From Pseudomonas tolaasii NCPPB 2192 (GTDB lineage: Bacteria > Pseudomonadota > Gammaproteobacteria > Pseudomonadales > Pseudomonadaceae): a DNA stretch of 64,000 bases. The notes under the pieces were generated by a model. It was not told where the DNA came from. It made no database searches and saw nothing but the letters and a program-made list of their open reading frames with translations. Position numbers and translations under genes: made by a program. The DNA lies in NCBI RefSeq assembly GCF_002813445.1, contig NZ_PHHD01000001.1, positions 5,704,001 to 5,768,000 of the forward strand, written 5' to 3'. The stretch's first letter is position 1. Each line of letters opens with the position of its first letter. Positions 35,609-43,965 of the stretch are shown here, in pieces.

Positions 35609-36954
35609 AGCTCACCCTGGTTATCAATAATCCTGCGCAGTTGCTGCACGGGTATCTGCCCCTCCACCGGTTTGGCCCACAGGGCGGCAGCATCGGCAGC
35701 GCCGCGGCGGACTGGTGCCTGGAGGACCGCCACAACAGCGTGCGACCCAACCACTGCGACATTCGCGTCATCGAAGGGCGCTTCTGCGTGATCGACCGCA
35801 GTGGCAGCACCTACGCCAATGGTCATGACTTGCCATTGGCTCGCAATGTGGCGGTGAGCCTCAACGATGGCGACCTGTTGCAGATTGGGGCGTATCGGGT
35901 TGCGGTGCAGCTCGGTGAGTACGCCCAAGGTCAGCGGTCGCTCGATGAGCTGTTCACCGGCCAGCCGGAAGATATGCAAGCCTGGCACCTGGAGGCTTTA
36001 TCGGGCCTGCCCCTACCCGATCCGCGCCCTGTCACGTGCCCGGAATTCGAGCGCCTTTGCCAGCCAGTGGACTTGGCGAAACAAGGTGATCCGCTGCAAG
36101 CAATGAAGGCGGCGGAACCGCCAAAGCCACTGCCTGACAGTCGCGCACTTGCACCCCAAAAAACCGCCAGCCTGTTCAGCACCCTGCGCCTGGGCATCTT
36201 GTTGCTCGTCTGCTTGACTCTGGGCGGCTGCACCATGCTCGGCAAAATCGGCCAAGTGATCTGGACCCCATCGATTCCGGTCGGCGGCCCCGACGATCAG
36301 CCCAGCCGCTACTCCCTGAGCCTGCACGCCAGCGACCACGTCAACCCGCGCCTGCTCAGCACCGGCACCGCACCGAATGAAGACGCGAACCGCGCGCCCT
36401 ACACCCTCAACGTTCAGGCGAGCAGCCCGCAGGCACTGGCCGACAAAGTGCAAACCCTGCTTACCCAACTTTACGAAAGCGCACCGGCCCAGTCGCCGTT
36501 GGCCCTGGGCCCCGAGCCTGTGGTGCCGATGTCGCCTCTCGAAGACACGCTGTTGGGCGAATACGACGCCCAAGGCGTCAGCCTGACCACGCCTTTGGGC
36601 AACCCGGCGCTGCAGCACATCGCCACGCCGATCGCTTTCAAGGTCTTGCAACTGACCGACGACTCGCTGCTGATCAACGCCAGCCCCCAGGCCCTGGCCG
36701 AAGACCTGAAAAAGACCCTGGGCAGCACCTATATCCGCGCTGACGACTACCTGCTGCAGCCCGGCCAATTCAAGTTCGTCGACCTGCGCCCCCTGGATGA
36801 GGACACCCGGTTTATTGCGGTGATCGCCAACTACCACAACGACGAAGTCAGCCAGTGGAAACAGCACCTGCGCGTCGAGCCCAAAGGCCGGCAGTACGCC
36901 GTGCTGGTGCAGCTGGACTCCACTCAGGTCAGCCTCAAAGGAGAAACCCGATGA
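35605..36954 (+). CDS. tssJ: FHA domain-TssJ fusion protein
   Basis: 449 residues. Residues 1 to about 105 are an FHA (phosphothreonine-binding) domain (WCLEDRHNSVRPNHCDIRVI, then GSTYANG), as in TagH/Fha. A linker rich in Pro follows, then a hydrophobic stretch and lipobox-like LTLGGC with Cys209. Residues about 222-449 resemble the TssJ beta-sandwich and the TssJ-type lipoprotein region. No separate tssJ or tagH occurs in the locus, so this one gene must supply both. If the protein inserts with the FHA domain in the cytosol, the TssJ part would face the periplasm but be held at the inner membrane, unless cut at Cys209 by signal peptidase II. It overlaps tssG and precedes tssK by 37 bases. 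Confidence 0.85.
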   Translation: MKLTLVINNPAQLLHGYLPLHRFGPQGGSIGSAAADWCLEDRHNSVRPNHCDIRVIEGRFCVIDRSGSTYANGHDLPLARNVAVSLNDGDLLQIGAYRVAVQLGEYAQGQRSLDELFTGQPEDMQAWHLEALSGLPLPDPRPVTCPEFERLCQPVDLAKQGDPLQAMKAAEPPKPLPDSRALAPQKTASLFSTLRLGILLLVCLTLGGCTMLGKIGQVIWTPSIPVGGPDDQPSRYSLSLHASDHVNPRLLSTGTAPNEDANRAPYTLNVQASSPQALADKVQTLLTQLYESAPAQSPLALGPEPVVPMSPLEDTLLGEYDAQGVSLTTPLGNPALQHIATPIAFKVLQLTDDSLLINASPQALAEDLKKTLGSTYIRADDYLLQPGQFKFVDLRPLDEDTRFIAVIANYHNDEVSQWKQHLRVEPKGRQYAVLVQLDSTQVSLKGETR

Positions 36955-36991
36955 CGTCATTTTTAACCGCTTTTGCGCAGAGTACATACCG

Positions 36992-38338
36992 ATGAGTTCA
37001 CGCAACCCCGTCATCTGGCATGAAGGTTTGTTCGTCAAACCCCAACACTTCCAGCAACAGGCCCGCGCAACCGAAGCCGCCGTACATCAGCGCATGCACA
37101 GCCTGAATGACGCCCTTTACGGCTTCAGCGAGCTTGAGTTGAACAGCGAATACCTGGGCTTCGGCAAGGTCGCCATCACCAAGGCGTGTGGAATCATGCC
37201 CGACGGCAGTGTCTTCGATATTCCTCATGATTTGGCACCGCCTGCACCGTTGGAAATCTGCGACAGCAGTGCGGTCAACCAGATCGTCTACCTGACGCTG
37301 CCGCTGCGTTCCAATGGCGCTCTCGAAATACGCTGGCCCGACCAGTACGGCAACAGTCGCTACATCGCCCGCCGCGAAGAAATCCGCGATACCCACAGCG
37401 ATGACGGCGATCAGGTCGGCATGGACCTGGCCGTGCCCAACCTGCAATTGATGCTCGAACGCAGCGACCGCAGCGCCTTCACCGGCATCGCCATCGGCAG
37501 AATCAAAGACAAACGCCCGGATGGCAGCCTGGTGATGGACGAGCACTTTTACCCTACCAGCGTATCCCTGCAGGCCGTGCCGGCGCTGCACCGCTACCTG
37601 GGCGAAGTGGCCGGGCTGATGCGCGCGCGGGCCCAGAACCTGGCCCAGCGTATTGGTTCGCCGGGGCAATCGGGCGTGGCCGATGTTACCGACTTCAATC
37701 TGCTGCAAGCCCTCAACCGCTTGTTCCCGCTGTTCCAGCACCTGGCCCGACAACGCCAGGTCCACCCGGAGCGGCTGTACATCGCACTGGCCCAGGCTTG
37801 CGGCGAACTGGTGACCTTTACCGATGAAGGCCACCTGCCCCAGGAATACCCGGCCTACCAACACGACAATTTGCGCGAATCCTTCCAGCTTTTGGAACAT
37901 ACCTTGCGCCGCGCCTTGGGCACCGTGCTGCAACCGCGCGCGGTGTCGCTGCCAATCGTCGTGCAGCAATACGGCGTACGCACCGCTGCGTTGAACGACA
38001 AGCGCCTGCTGGACAACGCCGAATTCATCCTCGCGGTGCGGGCCGAACTGCCGGCGGAGACACTGCGCCAGCAGTTGCCCAAACAGATCAAGATCAGTTC
38101 CACCGAGGGCCTTGAGCAATTGGTCAGCCTGCAGCTGCCGGGCATTGCGCTGCTGCCACTGCCAGTGGCACCACGGCACCTGCCGTTCCATGCCGGCTTC
38201 AGCTACTTCGAACTCGACCGTCATCACCCTGCGTGGCAAGGCCTGAGCAGTGGCAGCGGGTTTGGTTTCCACATTGCCGGTGAATTCCCCGAGCTGGAGT
38301 TGCAGTTCTGGGCGATCAGGAGTGAGAAAGATGAGTGA
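36992..38338 (+). CDS. tssK: T6SS baseplate-membrane linker TssK
   Basis: 448 residues. IWHEGLFVKPQHFQQQARAT at the N-terminus is the TssK signature; the C-terminal domain (FSYFELDRHHPAWQGLSSGS) is the receptor-binding-protein-like part that contacts TssL and TssM. It overlaps tssL by eight bases. Confidence 0.96.
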   Translation: MSSRNPVIWHEGLFVKPQHFQQQARATEAAVHQRMHSLNDALYGFSELELNSEYLGFGKVAITKACGIMPDGSVFDIPHDLAPPAPLEICDSSAVNQIVYLTLPLRSNGALEIRWPDQYGNSRYIARREEIRDTHSDDGDQVGMDLAVPNLQLMLERSDRSAFTGIAIGRIKDKRPDGSLVMDEHFYPTSVSLQAVPALHRYLGEVAGLMRARAQNLAQRIGSPGQSGVADVTDFNLLQALNRLFPLFQHLARQRQVHPERLYIALAQACGELVTFTDEGHLPQEYPAYQHDNLRESFQLLEHTLRRALGTVLQPRAVSLPIVVQQYGVRTAALNDKRLLDNAEFILAVRAELPAETLRQQLPKQIKISSTEGLEQLVSLQLPGIALLPLPVAPRHLPFHAGFSYFELDRHHPAWQGLSSGSGFGFHIAGEFPELELQFWAIRSEKDE

Positions 38339-39179
38339 GTCCATGCCCACCAAAACCACGCCCCCAGCAGAGGACGGCAACCTGATGTTCAGCTATCTGC
38401 AACAGGCCACCAGCAGTAAGGAGGCCGATGCCGTAGAGGAACCGGCCAAGCCCAAACCCGAACCGCTGCTCGCAGACCCCGAATTCGACATGCGCGGTCT
38501 GGCCTGGAACCCACTGTGCGATGCGGCTACCCCTCTGATCGGCCTGGTGATCCGCCTGCGTCGCCTGGACCACCATGATGATGTGACCGCGCTATACAAA
38601 AGCGTCAGCAACCAGATCACCACGATCATGGAAGAAGTCAGCCAGCTCGACTACGACGCCGGCATGCTCAAGGCCTACTCCTACAGCCTGTGCCTGCTGA
38701 TCGACGAAGTGGTCATGCGCACCACCTGGGGCAGGCTCTCCACTTGGAGTGAACGCTCATTGCTCAGCCAGTTCCATGGGGAAACCCGAGGCGGTGAGCG
38801 GTTCTTCACCATCATGAACAACATGATCCCCGAAGCGGCCCGGTACCAGCACGTGCTGGAGTTCATGTACCAGTGCCTGATCTCCGGCCTCAAAGGCAAA
38901 TACGGCGCCCATAGCAAGGGCGATGACGAAATACAGAAGATCATCGACCAACTGCACAGCCTGCTGCGCCCACTGCGTGGCGAGACGCCCAAACGCCTGA
39001 CCGATCCGCTGAGAAACGTCGCCCCGCGCAACTACCGGATCAAACGTGCCTGGCCATTGTGGACGCCATGGGCGTTGGCCGCTGTCGTGCTGACCTGCGC
39101 CTACACGATCTACTCCATGCGCCTGAACAGCATCACCCAGGAAGTGCTCGCCTCCCTGGAACGGATTCTCAACTTGTAA
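38331..39179 (+). CDS. tssL: T6SS membrane-complex protein TssL (DotU)
   Basis: 282 residues from the ATG at 38331. The cytosolic helical domain is clear (LCLLIDEVVMRTTWG, WSERSLLSQFHGETRGGERF) and a single membrane helix lies near the C-terminus (WPLWTPWALAAVVLTCAYTI). No peptidoglycan-binding OmpA domain is fused, so wall anchoring must come from another protein. The longer open frame from 38250 overlaps tssK too far to be the real start. Confidence 0.95.
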   Translation: MSESMPTKTTPPAEDGNLMFSYLQQATSSKEADAVEEPAKPKPEPLLADPEFDMRGLAWNPLCDAATPLIGLVIRLRRLDHHDDVTALYKSVSNQITTIMEEVSQLDYDAGMLKAYSYSLCLLIDEVVMRTTWGRLSTWSERSLLSQFHGETRGGERFFTIMNNMIPEAARYQHVLEFMYQCLISGLKGKYGAHSKGDDEIQKIIDQLHSLLRPLRGETPKRLTDPLRNVAPRNYRIKRAWPLWTPWALAAVVLTCAYTIYSMRLNSITQEVLASLERILNL

Positions 39180-39284
39180 CCGATTTTCAGCGTGCTCATC
39201 CCGAGCGCCTGCAAAGCCATGGCCGTGTCGGCCATAAACCGCGACCCATGGGGTCGTTCAATTGATCGCGACAAGGAGCTTGTC

Positions 39285-39797
39285 ATGCCAACACCCGCGT
39301 ACATCAGCATCCACGGCAAAAACCAAGGCCATATCACCAAGGGCGCGTTCACCGCTGACTCGGTGGGCAACGTTTATGTGGAAGGTCACGAAGACGAAAT
39401 CCTGGCACAGGAAATCGACCATCAGATCGCTGCGCCTACCGACCCGCAAAGCGGTCAACCTGCCGGCCAGCGCGTGCATAAACCGCTGATCTTCACCAGC
39501 GCCCTGAGCAAGGCTTCGCCCATGCTCTACCAGGCTTTGGCCACGGGAGAAATGCTGCCAACCGTCGAGGTCAAATGGTTCCGTACCTCTGGGGACGGCA
39601 AGCAAGAGCACTTCTTCACCACCAAGTTGGAAGACGCCACCGTTGTCGAAATCCATACCGTACTGCCCCACGCCCAGGACAGCGATAACGCCAACTACAC
39701 CCAGTTGATCAAGACCAGCCTGGCCTATCGCAAGGTCAGTTGGAGCCATGTGGTAGCTGGCACCGAAGCCTCCGATGACTGGCGTAAACCGGCTTAA
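39285..39797 (+). CDS. hcp: T6SS tube protein Hcp (TssD)
   Basis: 170 residues from the ATG at 39285, with AAGGAG at seven bases. AYISIHGKNQGHITKGAF, the KPLIFTSALSKASPMLYQAL block and YTQLIKTSLAYRKVSWSHVV identify Hcp. Hexamers stack into the inner tube and carry small effectors. It is 105 bases after tssL, a gap long enough for its own promoter. Confidence 0.96.
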   Translation: MPTPAYISIHGKNQGHITKGAFTADSVGNVYVEGHEDEILAQEIDHQIAAPTDPQSGQPAGQRVHKPLIFTSALSKASPMLYQALATGEMLPTVEVKWFRTSGDGKQEHFFTTKLEDATVVEIHTVLPHAQDSDNANYTQLIKTSLAYRKVSWSHVVAGTEASDDWRKPA

Positions 39798-39866
39798 CCG
39801 CCGACCACCTCATTCCGCCGCGCAGGCGGCGGGATGCTCACTGACTTGATGCTCTCTGGAGGCTCC

Positions 39867-40124
39867 ATGCCCGCCGTCGTTCTGGTCGGACACGAACACG
39901 ATTGCCCTTTGTGCGGCCCCACCACCGTCAACAGCGGCACGCACAACGTCACCGTCAACGGCCGCGCCATCGCCCGTGTTGGCGACACCCTCGGCTGCGG
40001 TGCCGTGATCATCAGCGGCTCGCCCTCAATGATCATCAACGGCAAAGCCGTAGCCCGCGTCGGTGACAGCACCGACCACGAAGGCATCCTGGAAAACGGC
40101 GATGCCAGCTGGATGATCAACTGA
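39867..40124 (+). CDS. PAAR-repeat spike tip protein
   Basis: 85 residues from the ATG at 39867 (GGAG upstream). Glycine- and valine-rich repeats (NVTVNGRAIARVGDTLGCGA and MIINGKAVARVGDSTDHEG) and two Cys/His pairs fit a PAAR cone that binds zinc and caps VgrG. It stands 25 bases before vgrG2. It has no toxin extension. Confidence 0.92.
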   Translation: MPAVVLVGHEHDCPLCGPTTVNSGTHNVTVNGRAIARVGDTLGCGAVIISGSPSMIINGKAVARVGDSTDHEGILENGDASWMIN

Positions 40125-40149
40125 TCCGGACTCACCACAAGGAGGTTTC

Positions 40150-41841
40150 ATGCCCCGTCAAAGCGACCTGCGTTACACCTTCGAACCGCTGCGGGGCGAT
40201 CCCTTTGAAGTGGTCTCGTTCACCCTTGAAGAAGGCCTGTCCCAACCCTTCAAGCTCGAACTCGAACTGGTCAGCCATCACCCGGCCATCGACTTCTACC
40301 GCATGCTCGACCTGGGCGCACTGTTCACCATTTGGCGCGATGACACCCCGGTGCGCTACGTCCACGACCTGGTCAGCCTGTTCCAGCAGGGCGATACCGG
40401 CTTTCGCCGCACCCGCTATACCGCTGTGGTCGAGCCGACCCTGAAGCGTTTCGACCTACGCTCCAACTGGCGTATTTTCCAGGGCCAGACCGTGCCCGAC
40501 ATCATCACCAGCGTGCTGGCCGAGCAAAAGCTGACCGACATCCGCAGCGAGATCTGCTTCGACCACCAACCGCGCGAATACTGCGTGCAAGCCGGTGAAA
40601 CCGACCTCGATTTCATCGCGCGCCTGGCCGCCGAAGAAGGCCTGCTCTACACCTTCGAACACCGCGCCGACGGCCACACCCTCGTTCTTACCGACCGCGT
40701 CGGCGGTTTGGGCACTATCGGCACCCACACCGATTGCCCGGTGATCTACCAGCCCATGGGTGGCGGTGATTCCAAAGAACCGGCGTTGAATCGATTCCAC
40801 TACACCGAACAGGTGCGCACCGCCGTGCAGGTACAGCGTGACTACACCTTCACCCACCCGCGCTACAACCAGCAACACACCGCCACCGGCGACCAGGACC
40901 TGAATAATCAGCACAAGGATTATGAACGCTACGACTATCCCGGCCGTTACAAGCGCGATATCGCCGGTAAACCCTTCACCAAAACCCGCCTGGCAGCCCT
41001 GCGCAATGACGCCAAGCTGGCACACCTGGAAGGCGACGATGAGCGCCTGCAACCGGGGTTGGCCTTCGACCTGAACGACCACCCGCGTGAGGACTTCAAT
41101 GATCGCTGGCGCACCATCGCCATCAAGCACGAAGGCAAACAGCACACCAGCTTGCAGGAAGAATCGTTCGGCAGCGGCCTCGGTACCTCTTACGCGTTGA
41201 AAGCCAGCGCCATCCGCTGGACCTCGGATTGGAAGGCGCCGCTGCGGGACAAACCCTGCATCGACGGCCCGCAGATTGCCACCGTGGTCGGCCCGCCAGG
41301 GAAGGAGATTTATTGCGATGAATGGGGCCGGGTCAAGGTGCAGTTCCCATGGGACCGTTCGGACCAAAACAACGACCACAGCTCGTGCTGGATCCGCGTC
41401 ACCCAGGGCTGGGCCGGAGCAACCTGGGGCTCCATGGCCATCCCACGTGTGGGTCAAGAGTTAGTGATCAGCTATCTGGACGGCGATCCTGACCAACCGA
41501 TTGCCACCGGGACCGCATACCGACAGACCAACCTGCCGCCCTATCAACTGCCCAAACACAAGACGCGGATGACCATCAAGAGCCGCACTCATAAGGGTGA
41601 CGGTTTCAATGAGCTGCGTTTCGAAGATGAGCTGGGCCAGGAAGAGGTGTTTGTCCATGCCCAGAAAGACCAGAACACGGTTGTGAAGAACAACCAGCCC
41701 CAATCGATTGGCGCAGACCGAAGCAGTCAGGTTGGCCAGGACGAGACCATCACCGTCGGCCGCACCCGCATACGGGTAGTGAAAGCCAACGACACCTTGA
41801 AAGTGGGCGGCAGCAAGAACGATCACGTCGCGGGTGAGTAG
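40150..41841 (+). CDS. vgrG: VgrG (vgrG2), C-terminally truncated
   Basis: 563 residues. Residues 1-470 are almost the same as vgrG1 (gp27/gp5 core). Then an unrelated-looking stretch (MTIKSRTHKGDGFNELRFED ... QSIGADRSSQVGQDETITVG) gives the start of the beta-helix region, which stops after a few turns at VGGSKNDHVAGE. Normal VgrGs continue for 70 or more residues. The next frame holds an Rhs scrap, so the 3' end was probably lost by a deletion or recombination. The core spike could still form, since the gp5-type needle is partly present; functional status is open. Confidence 0.85.
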   Translation: MPRQSDLRYTFEPLRGDPFEVVSFTLEEGLSQPFKLELELVSHHPAIDFYRMLDLGALFTIWRDDTPVRYVHDLVSLFQQGDTGFRRTRYTAVVEPTLKRFDLRSNWRIFQGQTVPDIITSVLAEQKLTDIRSEICFDHQPREYCVQAGETDLDFIARLAAEEGLLYTFEHRADGHTLVLTDRVGGLGTIGTHTDCPVIYQPMGGGDSKEPALNRFHYTEQVRTAVQVQRDYTFTHPRYNQQHTATGDQDLNNQHKDYERYDYPGRYKRDIAGKPFTKTRLAALRNDAKLAHLEGDDERLQPGLAFDLNDHPREDFNDRWRTIAIKHEGKQHTSLQEESFGSGLGTSYALKASAIRWTSDWKAPLRDKPCIDGPQIATVVGPPGKEIYCDEWGRVKVQFPWDRSDQNNDHSSCWIRVTQGWAGATWGSMAIPRVGQELVISYLDGDPDQPIATGTAYRQTNLPPYQLPKHKTRMTIKSRTHKGDGFNELRFEDELGQEEVFVHAQKDQNTVVKNNQPQSIGADRSSQVGQDETITVGRTRIRVVKANDTLKVGGSKNDHVAGE

Positions 41842-42112
41842 CAGTTACCGCGTTTACCACTACAGCGCGGTGGACGACATCACGGGTACTGACGCCTATC
41901 CAACGCCAACGCCGGAACCGCGCAACACCTATGAGGACGGCCCGCCGCCCCTGGAGTCAGACGTCCCTATTCGACATCGCTTCACCCGCGATGCAGTGGG
42001 CCGCTTGCTGCGTAAAACCACCGATGACGGCGTTACCGACTATCGCTATGACAGTCCCGATAACCTGCTCACGATAACTTTACTCCCCGCGCAGGTGGGC
42101 CACAGTAACTGA
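41834..42112 (+). pseudogene. Remnant of an Rhs-family gene
   Basis: About 90 codons in a different frame overlapping the vgrG2 end. The segment HRFTRDAVGRLLRKTTDDGV and DYRYDSPDNLL are the classic RHS/YD repeat pattern. No N-terminal PAAR, shell repeats or toxin tip are present, so this is a fragment of a polymorphic toxin that once stood next to vgrG2. The sequence breaks off into DNA unrelated to Rhs at about 42112. Confidence 0.78.
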
Positions 42113-42154
42113 AATTCAGACCCTGGCGGAGCCCCTCACAACGAACTCCAGCAG

Positions 42155-42252
42155 CCCCGTAGTTGTGCTTAATCCTGCACTTTTCGCATTGGGTTGCCCG
42201 GAACTTCAGGTGTTTGGCGCAGAAACGGAAAAAGACGCCCAAGCGTCTTTTC
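42155..42252. other. Relic of an integrase-upstream region
   Basis: This stretch is clearly similar to 57911-58009, the region just upstream of the island integrase: shared blocks CTTAATCCTG, TTTCAG/CTTCAGGTG, CCGCAGAAACG and AAAAGACGCC. It lies between the Rhs scrap and the left att copy. No ORF. It looks like what is left of an earlier island with a related integrase. Confidence 0.65.
42230..42251. terminator. Hairpin with A/T flanks
   Basis: AAAAGACGC (42230-42238), loop CCAA, GCGTCTTTT (42243-42251). Nine-base stem, flanked by A and T runs, so it could end transcription in both directions. A shorter version occurs at 57992-58007. Confidence 0.6.
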
Positions 42253-42268
42253 TCAACTCGCAGGCAAA

Positions 42269-42296
42269 AAAAAGCCACTCGTTAGAGTGGCTTTTT
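42269..42296 (-). terminator. Displaced tRNA-Gly terminator, likely
   Basis: AAAAAGCCACTC (42269-42280), loop GTTA, GAGTGGCTTTTT (42285-42296): a twelve-base stem seven bases from the tRNA 3' end repeat. On the minus strand it would follow a tRNA-Gly transcript with a run of T. The intact tRNA at 58053 lacks it, so it was probably moved away when the island inserted. Confidence 0.65.
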
Positions 42297-42303
42297 CTTT
42301 GTG

Positions 42304-42323
42304 TTTGGAGCGGGAAACGAGAC
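42304..42323. repeat. attL: 3' end of tRNA-Gly
   Basis: TTTGGAGCGGGAAACGAGAC is identical to 58051-58070, which covers the last 18 bases of tRNA-Gly plus two more. No tRNA body follows, so this is the left attachment site of the island. Confidence 0.85.
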
Positions 42324-42603
42324 GTGCATTAGCGGTGTGACAGGTTGATTTATAAAGCAATTAGATTATTAAAGTGACGTTGAATGACTTGATGTTGTAC
42401 TTATTTTTTCCGGGTTTCAACGATGGGTAGACAAACGGTGGTCTGGAGATGGCGGAACAGACCGATGTTTGATCGTGCATAGCGACTGTCGAAGTCAGGC
42501 CGTCGCTAACCAACAGAGAGTGAACACTTACGTGTGAATCAGGAATAGCGTTCGTCTCCCGCACGTTATGCTGTCAGTGCGTGCGCATCCAAGATGGTTG
42601 AGA

Positions 42604-42787
42604 GCCGTAACCGGACAGTTCGATCGGTCACGCATGGCACAAATCTTCTCCAATCTCATCGATAACGCAGTGCAGCATGGTAAACGCCGTCACTGATAAA
42701 CGTTACCCTGAACGAGGATGGCGCCGGCTTCTGCGTTCATAATCAAGGAGAGCCGATTCTCGCGAGCATACTGCCCTCCGACGCGAC
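42604..42787 (+). pseudogene. Histidine-kinase ATPase-domain fragment, frameshifted
   Basis: Reading from 42604 gives DRSRMAQIFSNLIDNAVQHG, the N-box of a sensor kinase, then a stop; continuing in another frame from about 42699 gives VTLNEDGAGFCVHNQGEPIL, the expected next part of the ATPase domain. A frameshift and loss of both ends leave about 60 codons. The VHNQGEPI style resembles bacteriophytochrome-like kinases. The rest of 42324-43225 shows no supported gene. Confidence 0.72.
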
Positions 42788-43128
42788 GCTGGCTCGGCTG
42801 GACGGTTACGCCATCTGGCTCCAAATCGGCCTGTCAAGCCGACAACCTAGTCACCCAAATTGACAAAGCTGACACTGTACGTTTACTGCAGATCGGTTCA
42901 CGAACACGTAACCGGTACCTGCGCTTACTCAAGAAATACATGTCTTGGATGCGTCATCCATTACATCCCGCGCGCCCGTCAGAACTCAGCCACACAGAAT
43001 GAACCTAGCTCGATACAAGGGTGAGAATAAGACACCGGAGGCGCCGCACGTTTTGCTCTAGTTTGTGGGGCGGCTCCCCTGCCCGTGGTGAACCGTTACC
43101 GGTTCAATACGTTGAATGCGAAATTCAA

Positions 43129-43143
43129 TTGATCTCCAATCAA
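43129..43143. promoter_or_regulatory. LysR-type operator candidate
   Basis: TTGAT-CTCCA-ATCAA, a T-N11-A dyad about 85 bases before the Tat-cupin gene. It is followed by GATTAATA, which also occurs in the LysR gene's own upstream region near 49058. A site for the island LysR regulator is plausible. Confidence 0.4.
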
Positions 43144-43225
43144 GATTAATACTATCTAAATGATCCATTACCCATGCAGGCCTACACTGTGCATAGTCAT
43201 GTTTTCCTGACTTCGGAGAACCACT

Positions 43226-43822
43226 ATGGCGACATTCGACAGGCGAGACTTCATCAAAGGAGCCGTGATTCTGGGAGCAGGCTCGATTGCATTGCCGTCA
43301 GGTGCGGCATTAGCACAAGACTTGCCGGCACCTGAGATGCTGCTGATTCAGCGCAACGACTGGGTTCCAAACAATCCACGGTTGCCGGTCTTGCACTACT
43401 CTGGCGTGATGACTCAAGGCGATGTTGCTTCGAAACTGGAAGCCTTATTTGCTCACAACGGCTGGATGCCGCAATGGCGAAACGGCATTTACGACTACCA
43501 CCATTACCACTCAACCGCCCATGAGGCCCTGGGCTTCGCTGCAGGTTCTGCTCGCCTCATGTTGGGCGGCCCGAATGGGCACGTGGTGAACGTGACTAAA
43601 GGTGATGTGGTGTTGCTGCCGACGGGCATCGGACATTGCCGTCTCTGGGCGAGCAATGATTTTCTGGTAGTCGGTGCTTATGCGCTTGGACAGGAATGGG
43701 ACATCTGCAGACAGGCCCCGACCGATGCAATGCTCCAGCGCATGGCTAACCTCCCCTTCCCAGAGACCGATCCTGTTTCAGGCAGACAGCCGCTATTGAC
43801 TCAATACTGGCGACAAACCTGA
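43226..43822 (+). CDS. Tat-exported cupin-domain protein
   Basis: 198 residues. The N-terminus DRRDFIKGAVILGAGSIALP is a twin-arginine signal peptide, so the protein is folded in the cytosol and exported. The body is a cupin: HHYHSTAHEALGF with a second motif VTKGDVVLLPTGIGH, giving a likely His/Glu metal site. It is the first gene of the island's metabolic cluster. Cupins may be isomerases, oxygenases or binding proteins; no reaction can be assigned. Confidence 0.8.
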   Translation: MATFDRRDFIKGAVILGAGSIALPSGAALAQDLPAPEMLLIQRNDWVPNNPRLPVLHYSGVMTQGDVASKLEALFAHNGWMPQWRNGIYDYHHYHSTAHEALGFAAGSARLMLGGPNGHVVNVTKGDVVLLPTGIGHCRLWASNDFLVVGAYALGQEWDICRQAPTDAMLQRMANLPFPETDPVSGRQPLLTQYWRQT

Positions 43823-43965
43823 TACCTGCTCGACACTCATCTCAAAAAGAGATCAATTCGATCTCAATATTCAATTTAAAGAATGAACAGTATTCGGGCA
43901 GAGTAACGTTCCTGGCATAGGCACCTGGCCGACACCAAGCTCTGTCTACTTAAAAGGAACCCGTC

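Noticed and set aside
36998..38380. Open frame of 460 codons opposite tssK
   Set aside because: Antisense shadow of tssK, no ribosome site and no recognisable domain.
42718..43002. 94-codon ORF after attL
   Set aside because: Begins inside the histidine-kinase remnant in a wrong frame; no ribosome site or family match.
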